Of a stretch of 64,000 nucleotides of DNA, positions 23,254 to 33,265 are shown piece after piece (the stretch's first letter is position 1; every line of letters starts with the position of its first letter). This DNA is from Heterodera schachtii. Taxonomy: Eukaryota > Nematoda > Chromadorea > Rhabditida > Heteroderidae. The DNA lies in NCBI GenBank assembly GCA_023374025.1, contig SIJG01000027.1, positions 628,162 through 692,161 of the forward strand. The letters run 5' to 3'. The notes beneath the pieces are model-generated. The model had not been told where the DNA came from. It searched no databases and was given only the letters and a program-made list of their open reading frames with translations. A program made the position numbers and the translations under genes.

Positions 23254-25006
23254 TCAGAAAAAGCAATTATTGCTACAAATCAAATCAAATTGGACATTGT
23301 TCAAATTATTGTCCTCCGAATTTTCGTCTTTCTTCCGCTGATCCGCCGCCGCCTTCTCCCAAATTGGGCATCGCTTCAACAGCAAATGATAAGGTCCTTC
23401 CTTCATCAGTGTCAGCTTCTCGTTGGTCCGTTCGTTCACCAATTCAAATGGCACAAATGGCGTTGACACGGGGAAATTAAAGTGAACAGTGTAACTGACC
23501 GAAGAAGCGGTGGCACGGAGAAATGTCTAAAGGCAATCCAACCAATTAATTAATTAGCCAGTCGTTTAATGAAAGAGCGATTGATCACACGGGGTCCGGA
23601 CAATCCGTCAGTGGACAATCCGTCAGTGGACAATCCGTCAGTGGTCAATCCGTCAGTGGACAATCCGTCAGTTAAGGACAATCCGTCAGTAATGAACAAT
23701 CCGTCAGTGGATAATCCGTCAGTGAATAATCCGTCAGTGGACAATTCGTCAGCAAATTTTTTTTGAGCAATGATCAAAAATTTTGCAAAAATGATTGTTA
23801 AATTTAATAAATATAATTTTTTATAGATTCTTAACATTTCTAGTTATTTTATAGTTTAATTATTTGACCATTTCGAGAAATTATCATTTAATTCTTTTAA
23901 AAATAATTATTTCATAATTTTTATAAAATAACACAAATTATTAATTCACATTTTTAACGACTTAAATTAATTTTCATGATTTTAAATAAATCTGGGTGTT
24001 TTAAAAATAAATTTACTTGTGGATTGTCCACTGACGGATTGACCACTGACGGATTGTTCACTTACTGACGGATTGTCCACTGACGGATTGACCACTGACG
24101 GATTGTCCACTGACGGATTGTCCGGGAGCCGATCACACACCTCCTTGAAATTGTTGATCCATTCAAGCTTTTTGGGATACGAATAATCAGCAGAGCAACA
24201 CAATCGCTTTGGTTGACCATCTTTTCTCGGTGTGTGCAGCCATTTGGACAAACATTGCCAGCAGATGTTGTTGCATTCGGCCCATCAAAATGATCAGCAA
24301 TTCCATCGGGGCACAGACCATGGGAATCGATTGAATTCAATTGGTGATCAAGATCAGTGATGAGAATTGTTGGCGATGTGATGCGCAGCAAATTGTCCAA
24401 AAATTCGTGACCTTCAAATTGCAAATGACGAATATTCGGCGCAAAAATGGGCCAAATTTGGCGGCCAAATATATCCCAAATCGGCTTGTTATCTTCGTAT
24501 TCATATGACCACACAGACAATGCCAATTCAGTGCCACTTCTGTCCAAAATTTGCTGGATGGAACGGAGAAATTCGATGACGAAATGGTCAATGTACCTGA
24601 AAAGGAATAGTTATTTTACATTTAAAATGGATTTAAAAACGGATAATGAAAGAATTACATAATTATTACAAGATGTCTGAAGCGAATTTTGTTAGGCAAT
24701 GGATGGTCCGGCACCGGAAATCTCACAGATTTGCCATCGACATAAAGTTTTGGCATTTCAATGTCCATGCGAATTGTAATTGCATTCCAAAGCGTCAATT
24801 CCGTTTTGCCATCGAAATGCGCGTCCACCAAAGCATCAAAACGCGGAGAGAGCAATGCCATTTTAAGACCAAGTTGAGGAGACGGAAAAACGGAAGAATG
24901 TCCAGCCAAACATCGCTACAAATCCAGCTGAAATGTGAAAAAAATTAGGTAATTAGAAATTTTTTTCGTTAAAAATTCCTTACATTTTCATTAAGCGTCG
25001 GTTCAT
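23254..25006 (-). pseudogene. F-box-like family protein, frameshifted
   Basis: Minus-strand exons: 24984-25006 (MNRRLMK), 24659-24927 (ICSDVWLDILPF then LGLKMALLSPRFDALVDAHF, ending HPLPNKIRF), 24141-24596 (YIDHFVIEFLRS onward to KWLHTPRKDGQPKRL and LEWINNFKE) and 23254-23526 (FLRATASSVSYTVHF, VPFELVNERTNEKLTL, HLLLKRCPI, then a divergent tail). The domain order is the same as in the gene at 27217. Two one-base breaks are visible: in a T-run at about 24885 (after DILPF) and at about 24255-24270 (before SKWLHT). The last intron carries a 540-bp foldback element; without it and its duplication the intron would be 66 bp. Probably non-functional. Confidence 0.75.
23591..24130. mobile_element. foldback element 1, TIRs of 15-bp tandem repeats
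   Basis: The left arm (about 23595-23755) is tandem copies of a 15-bp unit, GTCAGTGGACAATCC. The right arm (about 24018-24124) is the same unit in reverse orientation. An AT-rich 260-bp spacer without coding separates them. The direct repeat GATCACAC flanks the element (23583-23590 and 24131-24138), an 8-bp target duplication, possibly 9 with a mismatch. Inverted repeats made of tandem units are characteristic of Foldback-type transposons. The element lies wholly inside an intron. Confidence 0.75.
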
Positions 25007-25045
25007 TTTGCGGCAATTAGCTGAGCACACACTTATAATTATAAT

Positions 25046-25776
25046 CAGGGCGGCCAAGTGTCCTTTTTTTAAAGATTTGTCCTTTATTTTAGGCTTTCCC
25101 AAACTTTTTTTAATTTTTTTTGTGCTTAATTATTTATTTCGCTTATATAAATGCTACCAAAACTCCCAATTTCAAAAGTTTTTCCCGGCGGCGCCTTTCG
25201 GCACCGCCGGCCCCCAAAAACTTATTTTTTTTTTTCTTAAGAAAATGGCTTAAAATCGTAAAAATTGGTCATTTTTGGTGAAAATCTGTTAACAAATAGT
25301 GTAACTGCCCAAACTACCTTAAAAACAGTCACAATTTTACAATTTTCTAAAATTTTTTTGCTAAAAAATCACAAAATTTGGCAATTTTTGGTCAAAATCT
25401 GTTAACAAATTTCTTCAAATAAAAAAAAAAACTTTCCCCGGCGGCGCCTATCGGCACCGCCGGCCTCATAGACTCTAAATTTTTTGTAAAAAGCGCGCCG
25501 CAAAAAAAAAAACATTTTTATTGATTTTTTAAATTTTGAATAGAATTTTCCAAAATGATGATTTTTTGTCGGCAAAATGCTGATTTTGAAAATTTTCAGT
25601 TGACAGGCCATGTTTTACGCTAATAAAATGTTGTTTTAAGTCGATTTTTCAAGTTTTTATTGCGTTTCCTTCGCGCTACTATCGGTTTTAGAAAAAATCT
25701 TTTTTTTGGGGTCAAAATCTTTGTTTTAGTCTCGTTTGTCCTTTTTTTGAAAAAAAAAAAAAACTTGGCCGCCCTG
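25046..25776. mobile_element. non-autonomous hAT-like element
   Basis: The ends are inverted CAGGGCGGCCAAGT, and an exact 8-bp duplication ATTATAAT flanks it (25038-25045, 25777-25784). Both features fit hAT superfamily elements. The interior is AT-rich with two copies of the GC-rich palindrome (25185-25210, 25438-25463), each next to a GTTAACAAAT-type word, and no transposase. Confidence 0.8.
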
Positions 25777-25924
25777 ATTATAATTAGTCCGTAAATTATG
25801 ATTGTAAAAAATGGCATTAACTGTCAAATTTTTCTGCCGTTTATATGGGTTTTCCTCCTCGGTACTCAAATATAGCTACGCTAATACCCTTTTTTCACTA
25901 TCGGTACTCAAATATACCTACGCT

Positions 25925-27077
25925 CGCTGCCCGTCATTTCGTCCTGCGTCGTTTCGTCCCGCGTCGTTTCGTCCCGCGTCGTTTCGTCCTGCGTCGTTTC
26001 GTCCCGCGTCGTTTCATCCCCCAAGCTAAAATTAGTCGTTTCGTCCCCAAATTAAATTCTATTTTTAAAAGGCATTATATTTCGAGTTATTAGTGCCTAT
26101 TTTGGCAGTTTTTAGAGACTAAAATCCAATCCATAGTTAATGAATTAATAAAATACTTTATTAATTGAGCAAATAACATAACATAATTGAAAAAACAGAT
26201 CAAACAAATTCTAAGGGGCATTCATCGAATCTTCTGTATTTTCATAGTACTTCAATTTTTCTGCATATCCTTCGACCTGCCAAGTTGCACTGTTTTTCCT
26301 CAAAATGTCCAAAGTCTAAAAAATTTAAATTTGAATTCTGTTTTCGGCCCAGATGGTTACCCGTTCGCTCCCAAAAACAAGCACAACGTCCTTTTCTCCA
26401 ACACTCGAGTATTTGTTGTCGTCGTTTTTCGGCCTGAATTTCTTAGACTGATTCAATATTAACCATCCAAAAGTTGTTGTTTTTGCGGCTCCGGCAAGTG
26501 ACTGTGACCTTTTTGCATTTGGTAACCGGACATTCCGTTGTCACAGTTGCTGACAATTTTTACGCGTGCAGGGCAGTCACGCACACTGCATCTCCACAAC
26601 TCATTTTGTTTGAGCGTAAATCGGAACCCTTAAAAACGAAAATATTTCTTGAAAAATTTTTTTTTCTCACCATTAAACCAAATGCAGACAACCTCCTCTT
26701 TTCGTTTCTCCAAGTTCGAAGTTTACGATGGCGTGTTCTTCAAAATCATCGTCGCGGTCATTGTTGTTCTCATTTTGTTGACGGTGATCAGCAGATAGCG
26801 TTTCGTTTTCATTGTCATTGTTATCCAAAAACTTGCGCTTACGACATTTTTGAAGATTTTCAATTTTTTACGATTCATCTGATTTGTTTAACTAAACCCA
26901 GAAAAAATTTTAGTGGTAACACTTAAAATCTAAATATTTTATAAAACAAATTTGGGGACGAAACGACTAATTTTGGCTTGGGGGACGAAACGACGCGGGA
27001 CGAAACGACGCGGGACGAAACGACGCGGGACGAAACGACGCGGGACGAAACGACGCGGGACGAAATGACAGCGCGCC
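25925..27077. mobile_element. foldback/MULE element 2, TIRs of 15-bp tandem repeats, 9-bp TSD
   Basis: Left arm (25925-about 26060) and right arm (about 26944-27077) are inverted arrays of a 15-bp unit, GTCGTTTCGTCCCGC. The 9-bp direct repeat ACCTACGCT flanks the element (25916-25924, 27078-27086). Removing the element and one copy restores an uninterrupted upstream tandem unit, which supports this duplication. A 9-bp duplication is typical of Mutator-like elements and of Foldback. The interior encodes MULE-like exons on the minus strand. The right end lies about 140 bp upstream of the ATG of the F-box-like gene, close to its TATA box. Confidence 0.8.
26211..26880 (-). pseudogene. FLYWCH zinc finger and MULE transposase N-terminal fragment
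   Basis: Inside foldback element 2, minus strand. From high to low: an acidic Asn-rich segment with NLQKCRKRKFLDNNDNENE (about 26720-26880), a FLYWCH-like finger with FTLKQNELWRCSVRDCPARV and GHSHLPEP (about 26467-26629), KFRPKNDDNKYSSVGEKDVV at 26361-26441, and ILRKNSATWQVEGYAEKL at 26211-26315. In MULE transposases the stretch before the first catalytic Asp resembles ATDE..LL....W.+DGTF; here it reads VEGY with no Asp, and the catalytic domain that should follow is absent. One junction (about 26442-26467) does not splice in frame. Confidence 0.55.
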
Positions 27078-27122
27078 ACCTACGCTAATACCCTTTTTTC
27101 ACTATCGGTACTCAAATTTTAC

Positions 27123-27130
27123 TATAAAAG
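27123..27130 (+). promoter_or_regulatory. TATA box of F-box-like gene
   Basis: TATAAAAG lies 87 bp upstream of the ATG at 27217, downstream of a 43-bp tandem unit (CGGTACTCAAATATA.. type, 25875-25924 and 27078-27119) that foldback element 2 has split. Confidence 0.5.
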
Positions 27131-27216
27131 TTCCCTTTTTTTCTCTTCCCATTCTCATTCCTTCCATTCAATTATTTTTAACCGATATTTTCCCCGCTCA
27201 TTTTGTTGCTACAAAA

Positions 27217-29461
27217 ATGCCTTCTTCAGCACTTCGGTACGTTTATTTTTTTTCCGCACATTTCGCATTTCTTTTGCTCAACTTTTGACCAAAATTGCTT
27301 GATGAAGGTTTTAAACAATTCCAAAACCAATGTTGAAGGTTTTGGCTTCATCGGCCTCAAAAATAACTAAATTTCACATTCGGATTTCTTCACTTTACCA
27401 TTCATTCATTCATTTGCCCAATTCATTTTTCAGTTTGTGTGCCGTGACTGTTCTGTTGGTCGGCTGTGGCAGCATTCTTTGGTCCCTTTTTGATCATGTC
27501 AAAAGCCTTCGACACCCTCGCAAAAAAATGTAAAAAACTAAACAAAAAATTTAAAAATTTCATAAAATTCTTCATTTTTTCAGCTTTATCTCTGCCGATT
27601 GTTGGCTTTTGGTGTTCGACTTTCTTTCGCCTTATCAACTTGGCCTAGAAATTGCATTGATCAGCCGTCGATTTGACTTATATGTGGACGAACATTTCAA
27701 GACTCGCAAATGGGCATTGACCAACAACGATTTGATTATTCAATGGCACATTAAAAGAAATGGCACGAAGAAAATGCAAATTGTCAAATCCGATGGGAAA
27801 GCTTTGCCAATTCCGCAAGAACCGTTGCCAAACAAAGTGATCGGATTCTGCGGATACATTCAGATCATGTAAAAACTATTTAGATCAAGCGCTTAGGCAA
27901 ACCCTTGGCCTCGGGGGGGGGGGGGGGCTGAATTAAAAAAAATTGCTGTTTAGTGGTGTATTTTTCACTTTTCGAAATCCTGAATTAGGAGGTGTGTTTT
28001 GCAGGAAAATGGAGCCATTTTTCGCCAAAAAACGAATATTTCTTGCCCATTTTGGGGTCCATTTTTCAAAATGTGCCCATTTTTTTCTTAAAAATTTTTA
28101 TTTTTTTAGATTGGAATTTATTTGTGATCAATGATCATCACACATTTTATGGCACTTTTCAGGTACATCGATCAAAATGTGCTCACTTTTCTCAGCCATT
28201 TTCACCATTCTTTCGCCGCCACTTATACAGTGGAGTTTGACATTATCACTGAAGACATTCGCATTTTGGAATTTGTGTTGCGCAACATTTGGCCAATGTT
28301 CCGTGATTCAATTGGTGCCATTTTTATGAACGCCATCACTTTTCGTCGAATGTTCCAATTGGCCCCATCAATGTTCACCGATTGTCCATCACTTCGTTTT
28401 GTCGATTCGGATGACGCCATTTTTCCCGAATTTCTTCTGCCCGATGACAATTCCAATGCGACGGATGGCGAAACGGTGGCCAAATGGCTGTTCACGCCTC
28501 TTCCGGATGGTGTGCCCAAGTGGCTCCAATGCCTTGTGAATTTATCGGTGGATCAATGGACGGCTTCTATGGAACTGCTCAGAACGGTGATTGTCGGCAC
28601 GGGCCAACTCAGTCCGAGCCAACTTTGAGAAGAGTGTCAATATAAATTGTTAAGTTGTTGAACGGATATCCAACATTCTTGGTATCATTCAGAATGATAC
28701 TCAATTTTTGTTAAGTTTGGTCAACCAACAAAGAAAAAAAGTTATTGCTTTTTGAATTTTGCTGATTGTGAGACGGAGTTGGCCAGACTGAGCTGGCCTC
28801 TTATATCGGCGATTTTGCCGCCCTATTTCATTGGTTTTTTTTTTGTTGTATATTTTTGTCCCATTTTTAGGCATTTTCAAATGCTTCTTCCCCAGTGACT
28901 TTCCACATTAACTTGACGCTTTCCTCCAGCTTAATTGGCTCCGTTGTGCCATTCTTTCTGATCAACGAAGCGACTGGGGAGCAATTGGCACTGGAGCAAT
29001 ATGACCTCGATGATTTTGAGCTCTTCCGTTGTCCAATTGGATGGGATTGGGGAAAGTGGAAAAGTGTGTGGAATGAATTATATGCTGCTCGACCGAAACG
29101 GATTAACATTTGGATCAGAGACGGCGGATTCGACGAGGGGTGAACAAAACAATTTTAAAATCAAAAATTAAAAAAAGAAAAAATAACAAGAAAAAAGGAA
29201 AAAAAATAACTTCTAATAAAAAAATTAAAAAAAAAGAAAATTTAATTGCTAGATTAAAAAAATAAAAAGCCTTTTCAAGATCAAGTATATTTTGAAAAAA
29301 AATTTTTTTTACTAAAATAGAAAAGTATTGTTAATTGGATGAAGTCATCTAATTCCATTGGACCCATAAAAATTGAATGAGCTTTAAATGCAATTTAAAT
29401 TCTTTATTTTTTCAGTCTTCTCGACGCCGCTTCTCCCGGGTCAAGTGGTCAGCAACAATAG
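27217..29461 (+). CDS. F-box-like family protein with N-terminal hydrophobic segment
   Basis: Six exons join in phase: 27217-27236, 27434-27529, 27584-27868, 28163-28586, 28871-29139 and 29416-29461, giving 379 residues without a break. Residues 8-26 (LCAVTVLLVGCGSILWSLF) are a signal peptide or membrane anchor. An F-box-like block follows (ISADCWLLVFDFLSPYQLG, about residues 40-58), then SRRFDLYVDEHF, PQEPLPNKVIGF, YIDQNVLTFL, KWLFTPLPDGVPKWL, FSNASSPVTFHINL, FFLINEATGEQLAL, LFRCPIGWDWGKW, and a C-terminal GLLDAASPGSSGQQQ. The same block order occurs in the pseudogene at 23254-25006. I know this block order from large cyst-nematode gene families annotated as F-box proteins, which usually lack a signal peptide. 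If residues 8-26 are cleaved, the protein would be secreted, which fits an effector (inference). A TATA box lies 87 bp upstream. Confidence 0.8.
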
Positions 29462-29693
29462 CAGCAGAAATGAATTAATTGATGCGATTATGTGACCGAA
29501 ATGATGTTGGCACTGTGCCATTTTAATATGTATCGTGTTTTTGTTTGTTTGTATGTATTTGACCTTTGTTTGTTCGCCGCAAATTCGTCCATTTCCATTG
29601 TATTTTATGTTTATGTAATTAATTCATTGTGAGTAATTGTTGATAAAAATGGCTAAACGGATTTGATTTCTGGCTTTAAACAATAAAAAAAAC

Positions 29694-30782
29694 CGTACCA
29701 GGTGTTTTCGACAGTGATTGATTTCGACAGTGATTGGTTTCGACAGTAGTGATTTCGACAATAAACTATTTCGCTTTTTTTCACTGTCTGCGGTGATTTC
29801 GACAACGAGTGAATTCGACAATAAGTGATTTCGACTGTATTAGAAAAATTGTGATTTCGACAGTACCGATAATTTTTTAAAAACACTAGTATATGAAAAA
29901 TTGGAGCCAAAAATGAAGTGATATGAGCACGCTCAAAGATAAATCAAAGGATCACGGTTTTCAAAATCTTCGACGGGGCTTGTGGGTTCGTGATTTTGCT
30001 CTCCCTGTCATCATTCCTTTATAATTTTTAGCATTTAAACCAGGTATAATTTTTTGTGTCAAGTCGTAGCCCTACCACTTAAGAAAATTCGGTAGTAAAT
30101 ATTATGCTCTTTAAAATGGGATTATCGAAATTTTCCTTGGGAATTTCCTAACCTCCTAGGGTTTTTCCGAATTCACTATTTTCAACGTTATTATGTCTCC
30201 CGATCACCATGAAGGAGTGATCTGATCTTAAAAGAATTTTTTGATCAGGATAAAAATATAAGCAAGTGTGAATAATCTCAGATTTTTAAATGATCTATAA
30301 GTTGGTTCTTCATGTTTGAGTCAAGACTTTTCAAATAATCAGCAAAATTTCAGTCAAAATTGAAATTTTTACGAATTTTTAATCATCTTTACTCAAGATT
30401 CTTGTGTCAAAACTTTTTTTCCACCACTGTATCACTTCATTTTAGGCTCCAATTTTTCATATACTCGTGTTTTTAAAAAATTATCGGTATTGTCGAAATC
30501 ACAATTTTTCTAATACAGTCGAAATCACTTATTGTCGAATTCACTCGCTGTCGAAATCACCGCAGACAGTGAAAAAAAGCGAAATAGTTTACTGTCGAAC
30601 TCACTCACTGTCGAGATCAATCATTGTCGAAATCACACTGTCGAACTCACTCACTGTCGAGATCAATCATTGTCGAAATCACACTGTCGAAATCACTCAC
30701 TGTCGAGATCAATCATTGTCGAAATCACACTGTCGAAATCACTCACTGTCGAAATCAACCACTGTCGAAATCACCTGGCACG
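29694..30782. mobile_element. foldback element 3, TIRs of GATTTCGACAGT repeats
   Basis: The left arm (29694-about 29925) and right arm (about 30426-30782) are inverted. The outer parts are iterated TGATTTCGACAG; the inner parts are unique (CTCCAATTTTTCATATAC and its complement). The right array is longer. The spacer is AT-rich and non-coding. Tips are CGTACCAGGTG and CGTGCCAGGTG; I could not define a target duplication. It lies about 230 bp beyond the end of the F-box-like gene. Confidence 0.7.
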
Positions 30783-31494
30783 CTTTCAATTGATACTAAA
30801 AACATAGGCATGGATCAAATCCTTAAAAAATGTTATGGTTAAAAAAAATGCTCACTGATCAGATATTTCATTAACAAGAAAATCGTTTTACCCAAAAAAT
30901 CAATCTGATCATTGTTGACCAGCAGGGGACAATCACAATTAAGAACGACAAAAGATAAACGACAAACGCCAAATCTGTCGTAATACATATACGTCGTTTG
31001 TCGTTAGCTCCAACCATAATTTAAAAATTTGTCGTTTGTCGTTTAGCGTTCGTAATTATGATTGAAACGGTGCTAGGTCGTTTCGTAAAATCCGCCATTT
31101 GAGTGATTTTTTCGACAAAATATGGCATAACTTTGCTTAAAGGCAACCAAATTTAACATTCTTGGTATCATTTTAGCCAAGCTTTTTCTCTATTAGCTTG
31201 CCAAACTTCAAGTAAAATTATCAGTTAACATAAGTGATAACAGAAATAGTACTTATTTTCATACAACTTTTTCTAAAGTAAATGGCGGATTTTTTGTCGT
31301 CTGAGAAGTGTCCCAATAATCCACCAAATTATTTTGATCGAAAATTTTTATTTAATATTAAAAACATGTTTCTAGGGGTAAATGAGTTCGCTGATCATGA
31401 ATCCGATCTCAGATTTTCATTTCTATGTTTTTTAATTTAAATCACATAATATTTATATTACCATTTATTTTCATTTATTCTATTATTATTAGGG

Positions 31495-31800
31495 TTCGAA
31501 ATTGTATGATTTTGCATATTTTTCTGCGCATATGCTATGAAGAAAGGGGCACAAAAATAGCATTTCTGGGTTAAATTTTCTTGGTTTGGTGAAGGTTTTT
31601 AGTGCATATAAAAGCATATTTTGGGGATTTGGAAAATAAATGCATATTTTGCCATTTTTGGAATTTTATAATATATTTTGGTCATTTTTTGAAAATTTTC
31701 ACAAGAAACTGCGAAAAATACAACACCCAATTTTTGAAAAAATGCACCCTTAAAAATGAAAACTTTTTTAGCTTTTTGTAAGAACTTTTTGGAAAAAAAT
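31495..31800. repeat. inverted copy of the 3800-4390 repeat
   Basis: Contains TTTTTCTGCGCATATGCTATG, TTAGTGCATATAAAAGCATA and AAATGCATATTTTG, the reverse complements of words in 4200-4390, in the same relative order. Confidence 0.65.
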
Positions 31801-32045
31801 TATATAAATTGTTACGCCCCAAAGTCCGAAGAGGAATAAAACAATTATTTATTCAAAAAGAAAAGGACAAGGGCGAATGGGGTCAAATATTGATTGGGAG
31901 CAAAGGGAACAAAATAAATGAAATGAACGAAATACGAGGGAAGGGTCAACAACGCGGGTATTTATGGGCGGAAAAAGGGGCGTGACATACGAAGGGAAAA
32001 TGGGAGAAACAAATAAAGTTAAGGGTCAAAATGGGTAAGTAGTAT

Positions 32046-32290
32046 AAGGTTACAGTGGTAGGGGTCCGGGACCCCTACCACTGTAACCTTGAGATAAAAT
32101 TGCACTTTTAGCCAATGTAGGGGGTCCTGGACCCCTGCCCCTGTACCACAGGAGGGGGAGACTCTTCCCAACCTAACCCTTCATGACATATGTTTGGACA
32201 GGACAGGGGCAGGGGTCCGGGACCCCCGCCCCTGTAACCTTGAGATAAAATTGTACTTTTAGCTATGCTAGAGGGTCCCGGACCCCTACC
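32046..32290. repeat. tandem GC-rich palindromes
   Basis: 32046-32067 and 32069-32090 are perfect inverted repeats of 22 bp with one base between. A weaker palindrome (GGGGTCC/GGACCCC) is at about 32120-32137. A 16-bp stem with one mismatch is at 32203-32218/32220-32235. All share a GGGGTCC.GGACCCC core, and two are followed by CCTTGAGATAAAATTG. This resembles a tandem repeat with hairpin-forming units. Confidence 0.8.
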
Positions 32291-32342
32291 CCTATTCTCA
32301 GCAATTTTTGAATTAACACTTTTACGAATGCGTTAACTGCAG

Positions 32343-32417
32343 ATGATGAACATTTCCCACGTGGAAAAAATTATCCAACAACTCGCTTCCCTCAAAAAGC
32401 AATTGGAAGAGTGCTAA
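32343..32417 (+). CDS. possible small ORF or last exon, coiled coil
   Basis: After a TTAACTGCAG acceptor, ATGATG opens a 24-codon frame containing VEKIIQQLASLKKQLEEC and a stop. The heptad pattern suggests a coiled coil. No partner exon was identified. Confidence 0.25.
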   Translation: MMNISHVEKIIQQLASLKKQLEEC

Positions 32418-33265
32418 TTATAGCAGCAGAAAGGGAATTTGGAGGGGAAAAGAAATTTATTAAATATAAAAAAATGGATTCCTAAATTTATATAATTCCT
32501 TTAAATGCGAAATAAATCAATTAAAAAAAACTAAATTGACCTTAAATTGCGAATATGTGAATTTAAGAGAAAAAGTCAAAACCAAATTTTAAATTGCGAA
32601 AATGTGAAATTAAGAGAAAAAGTTCAACCAACTTTAAAAAATAATTCTGTAAATTTGTAGAACTGAACTAGCAAATTTATATGAGAAGCAATTTTACAAT
32701 ACAATACAGAGACTAGCAAAATAGCAAAATGAAAGACTATGATTAAAATGAAAGATTATCACAATTAACTGATGAAAAGCTATGACATTAGAAGGGGGCA
32801 TGTAATATAAAAAAATGATTTGGCGAGATATGATTGATCATCCACCCAATCTAATGTCATAACAATTTATTACAAATCACAAACTTTTTCCGCCAAATAA
32901 GGCTCGTGTAACCGGTCATTTTTACTATAAGCACTTTAATTAAGTGAAAAATTCACCGCTAAGGACCTCACAAACACTAGGGCCTGGATTTTTAGGATTT
33001 TCATGAGCTTCCGCTGGGCTTTTTGTTCACGTTATATCAAGATACTTTAGAATTAAAGCAAAAAAATTCTCAATAAATTGATGAAAAATTAACAAATAGT
33101 TAATATAAAATTGAAAAATTTTTTGGTCAACCCAATTCATGCTCCAAAAATTTAAATTTTCTGTTTTTCTGTTACTTTTTTTTAGTCATAAACCCTATCA
33201 TTTGCAACTTTTGGGTCCTAAAAATCCAGGCCCTAACCATCACCCGTTGCTGATCAGCACTAAAA
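32418..33265. other. gene-free AT-rich stretch
   Basis: No coding signal seen. ATTTTTAGGATTTT and GGGTCCTAAAAATCC at about 32990 and 33210 form a loose inverted pair. Confidence 0.45.

Larger units (their letters stand above)
30783..32342. other. gene-free stretch with repeats
   Basis: Holds an inverted CGTTTGTCG motif pair (about 30950-31040), the inverted copy of the 4230-4380 repeat (about 31510-31640), and the palindromes at 32046-32290. No coding exon found until 32343. Confidence 0.5.

Noticed and set aside
23550..23837. Protein repeats ([12 protein letters not shown] / NPSVDNPSV) as a real repetitive protein
   Set aside because: They are translations of the 15-bp foldback unit, whose length is a multiple of three, so several frames stay open by chance.
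23595..24124. CRISPR-like regular short repeats
   Set aside because: Units are contiguous without spacers, occur in opposite orientation in two blocks, and lie in a eukaryotic intron; they are foldback arms.
30467..30842. Overlapping open frames rich in VEITxxRxxSLSKS
   Set aside because: Translations of the GATTTCGACAGT tandem arm of foldback element 3.
32046..32090. Rho-independent terminator
   Set aside because: Perfect GC stem followed by no T-run, in eukaryotic DNA; treated as a palindromic repeat.
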